DNA of 64,000 nucleotides from Aradus depressus (GCA_963662175.1 OY759220.1:45728136-45792135); one strand, 5' to 3'; positions 43,935-55,667 are shown, counted from the first letter of the stretch. The notes: generated from the letters alone by a model not told the origin. Program-made: numbers and translations.

Positions 43935-44694
43935 AAAAAAAGTTTTCAAGTAAAAAGTATAAGAAGAAAATTAGAAATTAAGGAACGTATATTTTGTGAT
44001 AGTAAGATGTGGGACCACATTTCTCATAAAAACAAAAGATAATGTCTTCCCACTGTTTTATTTGCGACCAGAACGGATGGTAGAGTCTCAAAGACTACTG
44101 TACCATTGGGAACGTATATTCTCTTCATTAGTAGTTAGCGTAAGCTGCGTGAACTGAGACTAACAATACGTCCGTACGTTTATGCATGGAGAAAGCTTTG
44201 TCATTTGTTTGAGGCTCCATTATTGTATCGGACGAAATGAACGAAATTAGTTCCATTCAAGAGCAACACAATACAGAGCTCTTTGGAGGGCAGGTCTACT
44301 ACTTCGATTCTAAAGACGGGCTCAATTCAATGTTTACATGCATTTTATATAAATTAGTCCAAGAGCTTCATGCGATAATGAGGTTTCTTTCAATTTTTCA
44401 TTGATTTTGATATTTAACTTCCCTTTTATTGAAATTAGCAAAATATGAAAGTATTTCAAATTTTCTTCTTCAAGTCATCAAAATGTACTTCCCCAGGACG
44501 ATTTGATAAGCTACGATATCGCTCTCCTTCTATAACCAATCGATTAACTAGTGACGAAACTTGCCGCTCATTAAAAGGATGATCCAACTTAGAATATAGA
44601 CTACATGGCATCTTAGGATGGAGTATAGCGTAGTTCTGAGTGTCTCTTATAGAGAGTGATCTGTAAAAATGAGGTTGGTATAAGAAAGAATGTG

Positions 44695-44911
44695 GCCACA
44701 TCAGATATTATTATTAAGTCTTTACTTATTTATAAATACACTACAAAAAAATCCTATACCAAGGACGACCTCTTGGTCAGATGACCGTCAGAATAGTCGT
44801 CATAATTTACAAATAAATAAGAAATTAAATTATATTAAGTACAACTTTCAATATATATCTTTAAATTTAAAACCAAATAACCATAATCTTCTGGTTAGCC
44901 ACATCAGATAT
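44695..44911 (-). mobile_element. Short retroposed insert with 14-bp target duplication
   Basis: gccacatcagatat occurs at 44695-44708 and 44898-44911. The 189-base insert between has, on the minus strand, a TAATAATA-type tail next to the low-coordinate repeat, so it is a 5'-truncated LINE or SINE in minus sense. The body has no recognisable frame. Confidence 0.6.
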
Positions 44912-45826
44912 ATTTATTATTATTAAATTTTTTTTTTTCATTTACTATGAATCTTTAACTGAATAAAATATTAAATCATTTTTAATAGAAAATTACCAAT
45001 AATGAAAACGGCATTGTTTAAACTTTTGTCCTGCGTTACACAATTTGAATATTATTTTGAACTATTCCCTACAAAAATATAATGTACATTCTTTGGAGTG
45101 CTGTAACTGTCTTCGTATTTGTCCTGTCTTAGATGGCTTGAAATTTAATAAAGAACTTTACTTGTAAAGATCAACTTTCCGATAGGACTAATCACTTTCC
45201 CGTAAATCAAGAAAAGTTAAATTTCAATTTAAATGCTACCACCATGTCTATGGTTTAATCGATACTTTACTTCTATCGATAGATCCCTAACCATGTCTGA
45301 GTTAGAGTAAGTACTCACAAGGACAAATAGTCATAATCAGGACTACAAAATGTCCTTATACTAAGATAAAAGAAAGTAATAAAGACTTCTGTTTTCAATG
45401 TCTCAGAAACACTATTTTTCTTGTAGTTTCCATCTTGAACTTTGGGATTTCATGTGATTTCATTTGACTTTAGATCTACTAGAATCGTGCGGTAAGGTTG
45501 ACATTTCCATTTCCAACGCGGGCCGTGAAAGTGACTGGTTAGTGTTGATGAATACTTTCCTTTCTGGTTATTCTTGGGGGTCTTTTTTACATACAGAACC
45601 TCAACACAGTGATACAGGTACTCTAAACATTTCGAAAGTACCATACCATGTCTCTTTCATCCAGTCATACTTTACCGTACCGTTTCGATTCACTTCTTGC
45701 AACTCATTTCTGTCACTCTGCCACAAAAATAGTCGGTGTCGACTAGTTTAATGGTGAGAAAAACTTTTTTTTCCGAATATACAGATAAAATGTACGTAGT
45801 GGATGTTGTTGGAAAGCTAAGAAATC

Positions 45827-45875
<49 letters not shown>

Positions 45876-45960
45876 TTAGAGAAAGCTTCAGAGATTCATC
45901 CAGTGTTATTATTTCATAAAATCGCTTTAAAAAAAAAAACAGATGCTTTTCATTTAACAA
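44912..45960. other. No gene recognised
   Basis: Contains a 95-codon open frame at 45464-45751 with no known motif, and a (TA)n microsatellite at 45831-45872. Confidence 0.4.
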
Positions 45961-45974
45961 CAGAGTGTACTTGA

Positions 45975-46186
45975 AGGCTCAGTGATGGTCCCGAGCCTGT
46001 ACGATGTCATTCAGGTACTCCTTAAAGACCCCTATCCTAGGTGAATAAAAATTTAGAGTCCGCAAAATTTAGGACTCCCATAGTAGAGTCGAGCTCATGT
46101 CTACCAGAGTGATGAAAGAGCGCTCTGGTAGTAGGCGATATGAGCTTGTAGTTAAAGCCCGGGCATGAGTCATAATAACTAACAGA
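45975..46186 (+). mobile_element. SINE, 5' truncated
   Basis: 'gatggtcccgagcctgtacg' to gcccgggcatgagtcataataactaac. Contains a small internal duplication (gatgtcattcaggtactcct). Confidence 0.88.
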
Positions 46187-46299
46187 GTGTACTTGCTATA
46201 TTTCCTTTTATTTCCCAGCCTTACTAGTATATGGGATGTTATGGTTAGATATTCCATGTGGTTTTTTCATTGAAGGTTTATTTTTTTCGAAACATGTGA

Positions 46300-46692
46300 A
46301 GGTCGACGGTGAAGTACATGAAGTACAGTTCTCTAGCGCGAATTAATCAATCAGGCTTTCTCTTCTCCTTTGAAACCAATCTAGCGATTAACTTGAAAAC
46401 TTGAGAATCCTCGTGCGAAATTTCATATCGACACATTCATTAGATTGGCAATTATTAGGGCTTTTGAGCTGAATCTTACTCCCTTTCCTTTGGCGGATTC
46501 GATTGAAAATCTTGTAGTTCTTGATACGAGGTGATGATCTGGGGTCGTTACATTCATTCATCGAGTTATAGTGTTCACAGCCACCTAGATAGATAGACAG
46601 GAATTTATTAAATTAACTTTTGAAATTTGGAAAATTCCAGTGAAAACTCAGCATAAAATTTCTAACCTGATTACATAACTTCCCCTATACAA
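46300..46692 (+). repeat. Family A dispersed repeat, long copy
   Basis: gcgcgaattaatcaatcagg, 'caatctagcgattaacttga', 'tttcatatcgacacattcat', 'ggcaattattagggcttttg', 'gcataaaatttctaacctga', 'ttacataacttcccctatac'. The full order of landmarks is preserved. Directly followed by the G-run at 46731. Confidence 0.75.
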
Positions 46693-46730
46693 TAAATAAA
46701 CAAATGGTTGACTGGAGTAGAGACCGGAGA

Positions 46731-46755
46731 GGGGGGGGGGGGGGGGGGAGGGGGG
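46731..46755. repeat. G homopolymer tract
   Basis: 18 G, one A, then 6 G. One of five long C/G homopolymers in this AT-rich window. Confidence 0.9.
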
Positions 46756-46759
46756 ACTG

Positions 46760-47430
46760 GACAAACCTGGATTTACGCTTTCCCTGAAGGATGGTTTGGT
46801 TATACACGGCTGTCTCTTCTCTCACTTTCCCAACCGCTTTTCCGGCCTCCTCAACCCTCAACTCAAAGTGGAAAAACTCTCCCTAGTCTATGAGAAAATA
46901 CCTTCCTAAGACAATAAGGAAGAATTGTATCTAACGAGTTTAGTTCACATGAAGACTTGATGTCGAGAATTGGACCAGATGACAGCCCAACAACTTTCTA
47001 CTTCTTGGTGACTATTTCCCCCTCAGCATCCGCAGTTATAATATCTCTGATGTTTGGGCAAAAGGACTTAAGTCAGATTAAGTCTTGCGATGCAATGTCT
47101 ACCAAATCTAACTGAATTTATATATTTAATAATATAAAAATAAAAATAATATTTATATTTAATACTTTTATTGAAATAATATTTCAAGTAACATAAATGT
47201 GTTTTACCTGATTTGAAGGAATTTTTCAAACCTTCAGAAATTCCCCCCTTAAAATTCAGATTTTCTGACTTAAGCTCTTTTGCCCAAACAACCGAGATAA
47301 TAGTGATAAGACAGATCTGAACAAACTTCTTAGGAGGGGGATAATTGTTTCAAAAATAAATGGAAACTGAAAATGACTCCGTTTGGTACAATATCCTACA
47401 CATTTTTATTAATTAAATTAAATGTTTTCA
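46760..47430. other. No gene recognised
   Basis: AT-rich. An inverted pair, 'gtttgggcaaaaggacttaa' (47054) and 'ttaagctcttttgcccaaac' (47271), frames 47055-47290, a possible small DNA-transposon relic. Confidence 0.45.
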
Positions 47431-47434
47431 AGTT

Positions 47435-47745
47435 TTGTGACTCATGCCCGGGCTTTAACTATGAGTTCAATCTTCTGTTTCGTCACTCTGGTGGATATGA
47501 GCCCGAATCTACTCTGGGAGACCTAAATTTTGCTTATCTAGGTTTATTCACCTAGGGTAGAGATCTTTAAAGAGTACCTGACACAGGATCGGGATCATCG
47601 CTTAACGTCCCATCCGAAGGACGGCATGCTCAAGGTTTTATAACCTCCCCGATAAAAAAACCTAAAGTCCTCGATGGAGTTTGGAACCCGCGATCTAGAA
47701 CTCAGTAGGCTAGCACGCAACCTTTGAGCTCTATGGGAAAACATT
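47435..47745 (-). mobile_element. SINE, nearly full length
   Basis: gactcatgcccgggctttaac ... 'catccgaaggacggcatgct' ... gagtttggaacccgcgatct (B-box) ... acctttgagctctatggg (decayed A-box). An internal deletion removes part of the 'catatcgcctactaccag' segment. Confidence 0.88.
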
Positions 47746-48004
47746 AAAGGTAACCATAGCTACCAAACTTGATATTAAGTAACTTACAATTAGACTGAAA
47801 ACAGCTGTTATACTGTCGGAAATTCGATGTAGAGTTTTCACCGAAATTCTATGATTTCAGTAACGTAGGAAAACATTCAAGTCCCCAATTTTCACTTCAC
47901 TACGCTTGCAATACAGCGAAAAAACTAATGGAAGAAATTCTAGGTTCGCCCCCTCATATCAAAAATGAAATTTAAGAACGCTCGAACACCATCTAATTAA
48001 ACTA

Positions 48005-48023
48005 CCCCCCCCCCCCCCCCCCC
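48005..48023. repeat. C homopolymer tract (19 C)
   Basis: Followed by ACACACACACC. Flanking sequence is weakly like family A. Confidence 0.9.
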
Positions 48024-48261
48024 ACACACACCTTGTTAGAGGCCTTCAAACTTCAAAGAAAGAGGGAAGAAGTTGCCATGAGGCGGCGTAATGAATTGTT
48101 TCCAAGATCTGGAACGGATACGAAGGAGATTCTATTTAATGTACTGAGAAGCCAAGTCGGTGGAACGATTAGATCGACTCAGCGAACCGTTCCACTACTG
48201 GGAACTTGTTCCTTATTCTGTTCCACCCGGAACGGCCCATCCTCACATGAAATGTGCAATG

Positions 48262-48352
48262 GCATAGGCCCATCCGAAGGACAGCGTACTCAAGATTTTT
48301 TTTTTTTACCACTGATATAAAACCAAAAGACATCGGTCGGGTTTCTACAGCA
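48262..48352 (-). mobile_element. SINE fragment (5' half)
   Basis: 'catccgaaggacagcgtact' through 'ggtcgggtttctacag' in minus sense, separated by 50 bases from an inverted SINE copy. Confidence 0.65.
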
Positions 48353-48401
48353 AAATATACTTATATTAACAAATACTAGCTAACCAATAATGGAATTTAA
48401 T

Positions 48402-48572
48402 TAAGCGATGGTCTCGAGCTTGTGCGATGTGTGTTTTTCGGTAGGCAAAATTTAGGACTCCCACAGTAGAATCGGGCTCGTGTCCACCAGAGCGAAGAAA
48501 GACCCTTCTGGTAGTAGGCGATATGACCTCGTAGTTAAAGCCCAGGCATGAGTCACAATCACTAAGTAGTAA
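48402..48572 (+). mobile_element. SINE fragment (3' half)
   Basis: 'taagcgatggtctcgagctt' through gcccaggcatgagtcacaatcactaag. Lies head-to-head with the preceding fragment. Confidence 0.85.
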
Positions 48573-48617
48573 GTATGCAAGTAATTTCACAAAAATATAT
48601 CAAATACCTATAAACGA

Positions 48618-48738
48618 AAACGTACGTTTTAAAAAAATACTGTCTATTTCATAAAATATATGGTAGCAATACCGATTGTACACCATATATTTTATATATT
48701 TAGTGAAATAGACAAAATTTTAAAATATACCACCTTAA
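48618..48738. repeat. Short AT-rich palindrome
   Basis: 'ctgtctatttcataaaatat' (from 48640) and 'atttagtgaaatagacaaaa' (48699-48718) form inverted arms around a 15-20 base loop, MITE-like. 35430-35465 has related wording (ttaaaaatattatctatttc). Confidence 0.6.
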
Positions 48739-48777
48739 TTGTATCCTCATATACATACTATTAGTTAGGTATGTATT

Positions 48778-49252
48778 TTGGAAATAAACTTTAAAATAAT
48801 TTCAATTTTTGGACGACTGAAATCAATCATCGGACGACGATCGACATTATCGCTTGAAAACAAACTTCACATATACAACACTATACTAAAACCCTTTTGG
48901 ACTTACGGCATCGAGATATGGGGATCAGCCAAAAAATCAAACATACAACATCTTCAGTCAGTACAATTTGTACCTTCTGTTATCAGGACAAGATATCAAA
49001 CTTTTCACGACAAACTCCATCATCACGCCAATCCAGTTATACAAGAATTATCTACAAACACTCTCCCCACAAATCCACCACGACGTCTCAAGCGGATATG
49101 GCAGAGGGACCTGCTCCAGGACTAGCACGTACTGGCACGCTGTACTCCGGTCACGTACCTCAGCAGTACAGCCACGCACCTGACACTGCACTATTTATCG
49201 CAATTGCTAATGGCAAATGTTATACCGTTGTAAATATATAAATAAATAAATA
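48778..49252 (+). pseudogene. Jockey-type LINE ORF2 C-terminus
   Basis: The frame 48778-49125 reads IGRRSTLSLENKLHIYNTIL, KPFWTYGIEIWGSAKKSNIQ and then HLQSVQ, the conserved thumb and C-terminal block of Jockey-clade reverse transcriptases (normally LKPIWTYGIQLWG..). Frame breaks follow near 49000 and the rest is not continuous. The copy ends in an AAAT-rich tail at 49240-49252. The catalytic core is missing. Confidence 0.8.
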
Positions 49253-49445
49253 CAATTTCAATTTACAGAAGAAGGTCCCCATATTATTGACCTTGGACCA
49301 TCATAGTTTTAGAAACAATTATCATGAGAAAGTGTAATGTTTAACCAATGTGATTGGTTTTGGCTGAGGTAGCCAACTAGCAACTAGCGCCTTGTCTCTG
49401 CCGCTGGGGAGACTTTCCCTCCGTAATAAGAAAGTCTGTTTATTG

Positions 49446-49469
49446 CCCCCCCCCCCCCCCCCCCCCCCC
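49446..49469. repeat. C homopolymer tract (24 C)
   Basis: The longest of the five homopolymer C/G runs, preceded by tttattg and followed by tcagttcc. Confidence 0.9.
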
Positions 49470-49980
49470 TCAGTTCCAAAACAAAACTCCCCCAAACAAC
49501 ACTATGTTCTTTTAATGTCAGCCCTACTTTCACTTAAACAAAACCTGACCTATAAAATCTAGTCCTCTCTTCACAGTCCTATGTTTTTTGTTACTTAATT
49601 GTCACATCTATGCACTTATTATAATTTATGGATTTTTTTTTTTTTTGTTTTCTAGTTTGTAAACTTGATTCTCTACATTTTCTCTTTCAATGTGGATTTC
49701 ATTTCCAGAGTAGCAGGTCCTACCGCTACCAGAGCTCGTGAATAATAAGATAATGTGTTTCTTCGACGTCTCTGGGATGCTTTTTTTGTGTCGAGTTTAC
49801 ACTTATTTTCTTCAGGTCATAATAAACTAATCCTGAGGAATATCCGAAATATCATCAGAAAAAAGTGGACATCTCTGAAAGACTTACCTGAAAATACGGA
49901 ATAATATATGAGTGTAATGAAGTAGTGTCCTTATTTATCCAACCTGGTCTCTATAATTGGAAGGCTCAAGTTATGTTGGC
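49470..49980. other. No gene recognised
   Basis: AT-rich, with a T-run at 49634-49646. No coding signal seen. Confidence 0.4.
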
Positions 49981-49984
49981 AACA

Positions 49985-50350
49985 CCGAGTATAGGAGAAG
50001 TTATGTAATCGGTCAAAAATTCCATGCGGAGTTTTCAAAGGAATTTCATGTCTTCCAACTTCCAGATTCCAAAAATGGAAAATAAATGTTTGTCTGTCTG
50101 TGAACGTAGCTCCCGTTAGAATGAATGTATCGACACGATATTTTATATGTGTATCTAGAACCCTCAAATTGGCCGAAACGAAGGGGGATTAAGACGGAAG
50201 CTTAACATAAAAACTGTATGTATTAACAATTTCATATTTGAATTTAAAGCTCCATAAGGACGATACTTTTTAATTCTGAGGGGATTCAGAGGGAGGGGGG
50301 GGGGGGGGGGGGGGGATGTATCGACATGAAATTTTATATTGAAATTTAAA
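49985..50350 (-). repeat. Family A dispersed repeat, long copy
   Basis: Minus sense: 'gtataggagaagttatgtaa' and then tcggtcaaaaattccatg at the terminus, 'cgttagaatgaatgtatcga', 'cacgatattttatatgtgta', and a G-run (50295-50315, 21 G) exactly where other copies have a short C/G-rich stretch. Confidence 0.75.
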
Positions 50351-50532
50351 GCCCCCAAAAAAAAGGAAAATCAGAAATTAATTTGGCTCCCTCTATAGTT
50401 GTGAAATGTCTAGTACTCAACTATATAAATGGAGAGATTCTTTCAAATAGTTGGGGGTGTTAGTGGGCCTGCGGGTGTGAGGGATAGCCACTAAGTTTTT
50501 ATAGTTTTCTAAGAAGTTTGCGAATTGCAATA

Positions 50533-50853
50533 GCAGGTTAGGTTAGGTTTTATGACTCATGCCCGGGCTTGAGCGCTCTTTGGTCACTGGTGGATATGAG
50601 CCCGACTCTACTGTCGGAGTCCTAAATTGTGCCTACCTTCAATTTTTATTCACCAAGGATAGAAGTCTTTAATGAATACCTCACAACGTACAGGCTCGGG
50701 ACCATCGCATTACGTCCCATCCGAAGGACGGCGTGCTTAACTTTACTTTACCTCCCAGATAAAATAAACTAAGGGCCTAGGCCGGGTTACGAACCCATGT
50801 TCTTGAGCTCAGAAGGCAAGCATGCATACCACTGAGCTACCGGCGCTATCTTT
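50533..50853 (-). mobile_element. tRNA-derived SINE, full length
   Basis: Sense strand minus. The head gcgccggtagctcagtggta (A-box) and gggttcgtaacccggcc (B-box) are intact, the spacing fits a tRNA, and the 3' end has gcccgggcatgagtcataaaacctaacctaacc, i.e. CCTAA units. A 30-base deletion removes the 'gaggtcatatcgcctactac' part. Confidence 0.92.
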
Positions 50854-50854
50854 G

Positions 50855-52060
50855 GATATTCACCCAAATTGGTGAAAGAGAAAAGAGTTTAACTCTCTCA
50901 CTAAAAAGTTAGTTTATTACTAATAATCGGAGCTGGGGAAGTACATGTGATTCACTGACTACTTTTTAAATATTCTAATAAAAGCTTTTTTTTTTTATGT
51001 TTGAACATAGTAAAAGTTTATAACCTAACGGAATCAATAAATCTCAATTTCACAATTTTAAAACCTATTTTATTTTACAACGGGAGTTTAAAACGCATTT
51101 TATTATCATCCAAGATGTATTGATGTCAGGTATAGATGAATTTCAATCGACCTCAGTGAGGTTGACTTATTGGGCAAGATTTCGCTTTATGGCAAAGATG
51201 AATGGCATATTAGGTCAACGAAAATTAAGATTTATGTTTCATGAGGCATATTTTTTTAATGAGAAGCCATCAATGGAGTAATAACAAAACAGACAAGTTG
51301 TGCCTTGTAAGGCCATGTTCTTCTAAGGTAACATTGTAGCCAGACATAAAACAGAAGAAAGTCATTAAGGATAAAGTAATTTATCTTACTGTCTGGTTGT
51401 GTTCTGGTGAAACTCATCTTTAGAAAGTACTCCATCCGCGGAGGGAGTACAGAAAAAGGTTTATTGGAGTTTTATTGAGGTGCATTCGTTTTGTTTGAAG
51501 CAAGAAAAGACAAGTCTTTGTACAGTTTATATGATCAATTCTGGAATTTATGGAAGTGCCAAGTGTTTAGAACACAAACGTCCCCCTTCGACCCAGGGCC
51601 GCGGCAAAGCAAACGGCCGAAATCAATATATTCAGGAACTTGTAAACTTCATCTTGGGACATTACATCGACAGTTACTAGGGCTTTTGAGTTGAGCCGCC
51701 TCTCCCCTGATCCCAACCATTCCCTCTCACATTTGGCTGAGAATCAACAGTTGTTGTTCTTAATTGGTTCTGGATACACACAAAATATATCGTAAATATT
51801 TGTGTTCAGACTTACTATGAACCACCTAGAAGTCTGAAAAATGTATTATAGACGCTCTGTGAGTCTAAACGTTGTATTGCTCTAAGAAATGTATCATTGA
51901 CCCCCTGGAAAATATATCAATCATGCTAGTGGGGGTCAATGCACCATGCGGCAAGTTGCCTACATAAGGGCGTTAAATTCCCCTCCGCCAATCACACGAT
52001 CTCTGTCCTCTTAGGTCGAATCATTAGTTCCCCGGGGAGGGAAGGGTGAAAACGAATTCC
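50855..52060. other. No gene recognised; family A fragments
   Basis: Family A ends at 50920-50965 (ggagctggggaagtacatg) and 51650-51790 ('acatcgacagttactagggc'). A stretch with several short plus frames at 51480-51694 has no known motif. Confidence 0.45.
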
Positions 52061-52062
52061 TT

Positions 52063-52572
52063 TAGATTAGATTAGATTTATTCAAATCAACCTATATAGG
52101 TTATATGAAATGTCATAATTGAACTTAAAACAACAAATCACCTACCTATAATACATAAATAACATTATAATCTAAAAATCATCACATTTAAAAAAATCTC
52201 TAATGTCATAAAATAAATGTTTTCTTAAAATAGTAAGGACACTGCTTAAAAGTTCCTTTTTGTTCAGTCTTCTGATCTCTTTGGGTAATTTTTTTTTTTT
52301 GTCTTGTTTTTGTGTCTTTATTGTTGCCGTCCCTAAGACCATGATCATGAGTTGGTTGTGGTTCTTCACTTCTGTCCAGACTGGTAAGACAAGTCATGAT
52401 GTACTGGCATGGAACCGGAAGTATGTCCAACTGCCGGAAAAAGATGTTTACATTGAGCATTGTAAGGTGCGGAAGCAATAATTCTCATTGCCCTTTTCTG
52501 GCACTTGAAGACCTCAAGTGCAGCTTTCCCCCTCAGCCCCCGACAAAATAACGAGAGCCCTAGCCGCTCCAT
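52063..52572 (-). pseudogene. LINE ORF2 C-terminus with TAATC-type tail
   Basis: On the minus strand: FKCQKRAMRIIASAPYNAQC, KHLFP, then in the next frame LDILPVPCQYIMTCL and TKTRQKKK. This is the common LINE ending 'fr.QKrairii......sc..lF..l.iL.....Yi....' ending in basic residues. The 3' tail reads TCTAATCTAATC in minus sense at 52063-52078. At least two frame changes. Clade not certain (CR1/Jockey-like). Confidence 0.7.
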
Positions 52573-52574
52573 CC

Positions 52575-53215
52575 CTAGGTATTAGGTATCCAACGACATC
52601 ATTTAACAGCGAGGTCGTTGATTAAGGTTTACAACTAATAGGTACTCCAAATGTTATTAGTAATAGGACGTAGTAACTCAATTCTAAGCACAGTGGTTCT
52701 TATACATTTTAGCGTCACATATTCCTTAGGAAAGATCTTATGACTTACATCTCCCATTATTCCGGCAATATTATGTTACTTTCCTTCACTTTTGGCAAAA
52801 CTCCGAGCGCGACAATGTTGATCAATTTCCCTGTATATAATAATATCTTTTAATAATTCTGACATGCCATGACATTTGTTGTTACAGCTTTCAGCGACAT
52901 TTATTGGCATCTTGTTAAACTATTTGAAGTGTGTTAGGCCCAACTCTCCCCAGTCGCGGACCTACTCTAAGGCCAACAAGACACCGCCTTGGAGCCTTGC
53001 TATTTACAAGAATATTAAAGTTGACATTTTATAATAAAAGTACCATCATATAAAAATACATAGAATGGATAGGATTTGGGGATTTTCGGATTATCCTATT
53101 CCTCAGATTTTATCGTTCAATCCGTTTTTTTATTTTAAGTTTCTGTTAGTTAGTTAAACGTAAATATAAAGAATATTTGTTTATCTAGCAACATTATTTG
53201 TTGTTTTTCACTTGA
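52575..53215. other. No gene recognised
   Basis: AT-rich noncoding DNA with no repeats assigned. Confidence 0.4.
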
Positions 53216-53221
53216 TATTTG

Positions 53222-53515
53222 ATGACCCGTTACCAATCGTGGTTTGGCACATCGGGAGCTCTGATATATGTACCTATAGTGTCTGGGATATCTATACAGA
53301 CGAGAGCACACAATCTCATATCTCGCACTGTATTTATAGCAAATACAAGCGAATCTATATCAGACGAGATCGTTCAGCGGATGGACCTTCTAGGCACCAT
53401 TCTGACTGAGATTATACACCCCAATTCTGAACCCGTCCCCTTTAGGATATCTGATTCTACTGTGACGGAAAAATTGGAGAGATTTGTTGAAGAGGTGTCC
53501 CATATTTATATATAA
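53222..53515 (+). CDS. Unassigned 97-codon open frame
   Basis: Starts at ATG 53222 (MTRYQSWFGTSG) and ends TAA six bases before a MITE. It has a hydrophobic stretch near the N-terminus (GALIYVPIVSGISI) and an acidic, helical-looking C-terminal half (DSTVTEKLERFVEEVSHIYI). It is less AT-rich than its flanks and has no internal breaks. I do not recognise it. It could be a small gene, an exon, a fragment of an old mobile or viral insertion, or chance. No promoter or splice evidence supports expression. Confidence 0.25.
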   Translation: MTRYQSWFGTSGALIYVPIVSGISIQTRAHNLISRTVFIANTSESISDEIVQRMDLLGTILTEIIHPNSEPVPFRISDSTVTEKLERFVEEVSHIYI

Positions 53516-53520
53516 TATAT

Positions 53521-53911
53521 ATCTGTACCTCGGAGGTAAACTGCACTATGTGATAGAAACCTAATTTTACAGCAGAGAGCTTTCAAACTTTGAACAGTCA
53601 ATTTCACCACAATGGCATTAAATTTTCCTGCTTTCTAAACCATTCATTGAAATACTCAGGCCGCATTAAAATATGAATATTTGTAACTTTTTATTGCCTC
53701 AAAATAAAAAAGCATCAAGTCGACTTAGTTGTTTCTACCCAGATTGACATTAGGATTAGTGCAGTTTACCAACCTGTTATTTTGTAATTACTTTAAAAAG
53801 GACATGATGCAGTATACCACTAAATAGAGCTCAAACAGATGTAAAACTTAGTGCAAAAAACCGATTTTGGAAAAAAACTGACATAGTGCAGTTTACCTTC
53901 GAGGTAGAGAT
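53521..53911. mobile_element. MITE (family E), TA-flanked, ~31-base terminal inverted repeats
   Basis: Left end atctgtacctcggaggtaaa (53521-53540) and its complement at 53881-53911 match with about three differences over 31 bases. Inner repeats of gtgcagtttacc (53758, 53887) are also present. Flanks are TA-rich, compatible with TA duplication as in Tc1/mariner derivatives. No coding. Confidence 0.8.
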
Positions 53912-55170
53912 ATATTGTATGATTTTATTACTGCCAAATATATTGATTATCAAAATATTAGCTCTCCAAGCTAAGACCACATTCTCAAAATGTTGAAAGA
54001 ATTGTATTCGAATGTTGTCTTTATTTTGCTTCACAGTGCCTTGAGTCTACAGTGAACAAATAATAGTTTGGGATTGTTTATTTAAAAAGTATAATATTAG
54101 TGTATTGAAATATGTTCGCTTCCAAGCTTTTTGTGAAAAAATAAAGAGAAAAAACCCAAAAAACTTTTAATGATTCTTTTTATTTCACAAGGTCTATACA
54201 ATCTTTATATTTACGTTTCTCTATTCAATTCACAACTGGGTTGGTAGTTGGCAAGTTAGCCGCGTGTAACGACGAGTGCAGCACTTCTCAATGACAAACT
54301 CAGCTGACATTACGTTTTCACACTTTCCCGCGCGGGGGCCAAGGAGAATAATGTTTTCTAATTTAATGAACAAAACATAAATTTTTCCTATAATTGAATT
54401 TATTTATTCAAGTAGCCAACAACAGAATTACTTCATTTCGACCTCATAATAATATTTATTTATGTTAGACCATAACATGGTAATAAGATACATCATAGGT
54501 AAGAAGAAGAATATACATATTAACATAGCTTATAGATTATGAAAATAAATTAGAATGAAAAAAAATAATACTAATTAAAACAATAGATAACATTTTTTAT
54601 TATATTTCAAATTATAATAAATATTTTTTAAATTATCCCAAAAGTTTCTTCTTTCACGATACTTCGGGAAGTTCTTTCCTCAGGTCACAGTGTACGAAAT
54701 CTAGAAAAAAAAAAAAAAAAAACAGATATAAAATACATGAGTAAATAACTAATATAAATAATGATATTAGTAACGTAAATATTAAACGAAAAGTAATTGC
54801 GATAAATCTCAAAGGAGGATATCTGCAGAGCAACTATGACAAGAGAGTAAAAAATGAAGTTGTCAAGTAATTTTATATAGGAAACATCATTTTTTTATAA
54901 TGATTGGTTATTTTATTATTTTTGAACAGAGTAGGAAATTCCGTTTCCGAATGAATGGAGGGGGGTTTCTTCCAACACAAACATTTTTAGTTGATTAAAA
55001 TTTTTTTAAAAAGGTATTAGGTAATTATTTCAAGGAATGAAAGTAAGAGCATTAAAAAACATTAATACCTTAAGTTATACCTTTTCTCAAGAAGATAGAA
55101 GGATTTAAATAAATTTTGTGAAAGGCACTAGAATGCCGGACCAAATAAATTACTTTCTTCTTCTAAATAA
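53912..55170. other. No gene recognised
   Basis: AT-rich DNA with A-run 54704-54722. Nothing assignable. Confidence 0.4.
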
Positions 55171-55171
55171 A

Positions 55172-55240
55172 TATAGATAGATAGATAAACTTTTATTGCA
55201 CAAAAGATTACAACCCCTATGGCAATAAGTGGGTTTCTTT
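55172..55240 (-). mobile_element. LINE 3' tail
   Basis: In minus sense: 'tgccataggggttgtaatct', then 'ttttgtgcaataaaagttta', then TATC repeats (55175-55192). A gcaataaaa signal followed by a TATC simple-repeat tail is typical of arthropod CR1/Jockey LINE ends. No coding part. Confidence 0.6.
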
Positions 55241-55323
55241 TTTTTTCTTTTCTTTCAAAATAAATAATAAAAGGATAAAAGAAACAATTCAACAATTATA
55301 TAAAACAAGATATGAAATGAACA

Positions 55324-55667
55324 TGAATAAATAAAGGTTAGGTTAGGTTTCATGACTCATGCCCGGGCTTTAACTATGAGGTCATATCGCCTACTACCAG
55401 AGCGCTCTTTCGTCACTCTGGTGGACATGAGCCCGACTCTACTGTGGGAGTCCTAAATTTTGCCTACCCTAAATTTTTATTCATCTAGGGTAGGGGTCTT
55501 TAACGAGTACCTGACATCGTACAGACTCGGGACCATCGCTTAACGTCCCATCCGAAGGACGGCGTGCTTAAGTTTATTTTACCTCCCAGATAAAATAAAT
55601 TAAGGGCCTCGGTCGGAAGTCAAGCACGCATACCACTGAGCTACCGGCGCCCTCTTGAATAAATAAA
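55324..55667 (-). mobile_element. tRNA-derived SINE, near full length, with 12-bp target duplication
   Basis: The direct repeat tgaataaataaa lies at 55324-55335 and 55656-55667. The body (55336-55655) in minus sense starts ggcgccggtagctcagtggt (A-box), but the B-box segment is deleted. It ends gcccgggcatgagtcatgaaacctaacctaacc. It is close in sequence to the 5.0 kb copy, so probably one of the younger insertions. Confidence 0.92.

Noticed and set aside
45464..45751. 95-codon plus-strand frame
   Set aside because: No motif, no splice or promoter signals, and an overlapping minus frame is equally open. A frame of this length is expected by chance in 64 kb.
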